Below, in pieces: positions 13,591 through 17,840 of a DNA stretch of 17,840 bases. The DNA is from DUZB01 sp964407525 (GTDB taxonomy: Bacteria > Desulfobacterota > DSM-4660 > Desulfatiglandales > Desulfatiglandaceae), in contig CAYOWC010000077.1 in NCBI GenBank assembly GCA_964407525.1, positions 1-17,840 of the forward strand, written 5' to 3'. The notes below the pieces were generated by a model. It made no database searches. It saw nothing but the letters and a program-made list of their open reading frames with translations, and was not told the DNA's origin. Made by a program: the position numbers and the translations under genes. Position 1 is the stretch's first letter; every line of letters starts with the position of its first letter.

Positions 13591-14877
13591 ATGCAAAAAC
13601 AAACAGAAAACGTAGAATTAGAGAAAATTCGCGACAAAATCACCCAGGGTTGCACAAGATGCGGCTTTTGCACCTTCTTCTGTCCCGTTTATAAAGAAAC
13701 GTTGAATGAATCGTTCGTGGCCCGGGGCAAGGTTGCCCTCATGAGAGATGTCATGAACGGCTCCCGACTGCTTGAACCCGGGTTACTGGAACACATGGAT
13801 ACCTGCCTTCTGTGCAGGGCATGCGTGGAAAATTGTTCCACCGGTGTTGAAACCGATACCATGGTACTGGCCGCCCGGTCAGACGGAGTATCACAAAAGG
13901 GACTTCCTCTCACTGAGAAAATTCTTTTCCGCCATATCCTCTCCAGGCGAAAGACGTTCGGGCGTGTGGCCAAGGTCGCTTCAAAACTCCAGAAAGTCCT
14001 TCCCGGTTCCGACCCTTCGGGAACCATTCGGCATCTTCCCCACATGATTTCAGGAATACGGAAAGGAAGACATATCCCCAATATATCAGACAAGTTCCTA
14101 CGGGATCTATTGCCTCAATCGACCATGCCTCCCAAGGGGGTTAAGACGATTGCAAGCGTTGCTTTTTTTGCCGGGTGCGGGATGGAATACCTCTATCCCC
14201 TGGTTGGGGTACGATTGGTGCAGTTCTTAGCCAATAATGGTGTGGAAGTCCATTTCCCAAAGGAGCAAGGATGTTGCGGCGCGCCGGTGGCCACCCGGGG
14301 TGATCTGGCTACTGCAGAAAAAATGGCGACACAAAATGCCAAAGCGTTTCGCCAATATGATGCTGTCATAACCGGATGCGCCACCTGCGGCACCGCCCTT
14401 AAAGAATATGGAACCCGTTTTCAGCCGGCTTCAGGAAATAAAGGGCTCCTACCATCTTTCTCCAATAGCGTTGTGGATCTAAATCAGTACCTAATCGATT
14501 TTCTGTTTGGGTCGGATCTTCATTTAAAAGCACGAAAAGAGTATCATGGAAAAAAGATAACATGGCACGACCCATGTCATCTGGTTCGATACCAGGGCAT
14601 AAAGGAAGAGCCCCGCAACTTATTGAAAGCCACTTCCCAGATTCAATATGTGGAGATGCCCGATGCGGATCGGTGTTGCGGGATGGGCGGAAGTTTCAGT
14701 CTCTACCACTACGACATTTCCCGGAAAATCGCGCAGAAGAAGGTCCGTTCCATCCAAACCACGGGTGCTGACTTGGTGGTCACGGCCTGTCCGGGATGCA
14801 TCACCCAGTTAAACGATGCACTCATCCAGAACGCCATGCCCCAAAGAGCCATTCACATTATCGATTTGTTCAAATAA
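13591..14877 (+). CDS. glcF: GlcF/LutA-type Fe-S oxidoreductase with two CCG domains
   Basis: Electron-transfer partner of GlcD-type flavoproteins, 428 residues. The N-terminal di-cluster ferredoxin domain has CTRCGFCTFFCP (Cys 21, 24, 27, 31) and CLLCRACVENC (Cys 72, 75, 78, 82), for two [4Fe-4S] clusters. Two cysteine-rich CCG domains follow: FFAGCG, GCCGAP, CATCG (Cys 196, 228, 229, 263, 266) and HDPCH, RCCGMGG, CPGC (Cys 329, 362, 363, 400, 403). These resemble heterodisulfide-reductase HdrB/HdrD cluster-binding domains. No transmembrane segment is evident, so membrane contact would be peripheral. It likely works with the flavoprotein at 11645 and/or 5161. The region before the ATG has no good ribosome binding site (AAGAG ends one base upstream). 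It ends 11 bases from the convergent kinase gene. Confidence 0.93.
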   Translation: MQKQTENVELEKIRDKITQGCTRCGFCTFFCPVYKETLNESFVARGKVALMRDVMNGSRLLEPGLLEHMDTCLLCRACVENCSTGVETDTMVLAARSDGVSQKGLPLTEKILFRHILSRRKTFGRVAKVASKLQKVLPGSDPSGTIRHLPHMISGIRKGRHIPNISDKFLRDLLPQSTMPPKGVKTIASVAFFAGCGMEYLYPLVGVRLVQFLANNGVEVHFPKEQGCCGAPVATRGDLATAEKMATQNAKAFRQYDAVITGCATCGTALKEYGTRFQPASGNKGLLPSFSNSVVDLNQYLIDFLFGSDLHLKARKEYHGKKITWHDPCHLVRYQGIKEEPRNLLKATSQIQYVEMPDADRCCGMGGSFSLYHYDISRKIAQKKVRSIQTTGADLVVTACPGCITQLNDALIQNAMPQRAIHIIDLFK

Positions 14878-14888
14878 ACGAAAGCACC

Positions 14889-17840
<2,952 letters not shown>

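Overview
The window reads as ordinary bacterial chromosome with balanced base composition. It most resembles an anaerobic, probably sulfate-reducing, member of the former Deltaproteobacteria (Desulfobacterota, Desulfobacterales-like). That assignment is an inference. It rests on the gene content: a TRAP transporter beside glycolate/lactate-oxidase modules, a 4-hydroxybenzoyl-CoA-reductase-type molybdoenzyme, a LarA racemase and a large hybrid histidine kinase. It also rests on many degenerate 7-base word repeats between genes. No rRNA, tRNA, IS transposase or CRISPR array was seen.

Layout. (1) 1-1206: 3' part of a PLP aminotransferase that enters from the left edge. (2) 1314-5156: a three-subunit molybdenum hydroxylase in the order [2Fe-2S] subunit, molybdopterin subunit, FAD subunit. 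The FAD subunit has four cysteines spaced like the extra [4Fe-4S] cluster of 4-hydroxybenzoyl-CoA reductase (HcrB). A candidate promoter and a 19-bp interrupted palindrome precede it. (3) 5161-6576: canonical GlcD/D-lactate-dehydrogenase-type FAD oxidase, starting 5 bases after the molybdoenzyme genes. (4) 6577-6946: non-coding, with two inverted heptamer arrays. (5) 6947-9932: complete TRAP transporter dctP-dctQ-dctM, with strong hairpins between dctP and dctQ, followed one base later by a LarA-family gene (9934-11205). (6) 11206-11644: non-coding, with a second pair of inverted heptamer arrays and four tandem hairpins. (7) 11645-13033: a divergent GlcD-like protein with degenerate cofactor motifs. 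(8) 13034-13590: non-coding repeat region with three copies of a roughly 60-base hairpin-bearing repeat, several word arrays and a 121-bp imperfect palindrome. (9) 13591-14877: GlcF/LutA-type Fe-S oxidoreductase. (10) 14889-17840, minus strand: a hybrid sensor kinase whose sensor domain looks like the C4-dicarboxylate sensor DctB. It runs off the right edge.

How the genes may work together (inference): the TRAP system imports a carboxylate, probably a 2-hydroxy acid; LarA interconverts its stereoisomers; the GlcD/GlcD-like/GlcF proteins oxidise it to the 2-oxo acid and pass electrons to the respiratory chain. The aminotransferase could use such a 2-oxo acid. The neighbouring Hcr-type enzyme hints that the substrate family may be aromatic or become a CoA thioester, but no CoA ligase lies in the window. 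The DctB-like kinase could sense the transported acid. The substrate cannot be read from the sequence.
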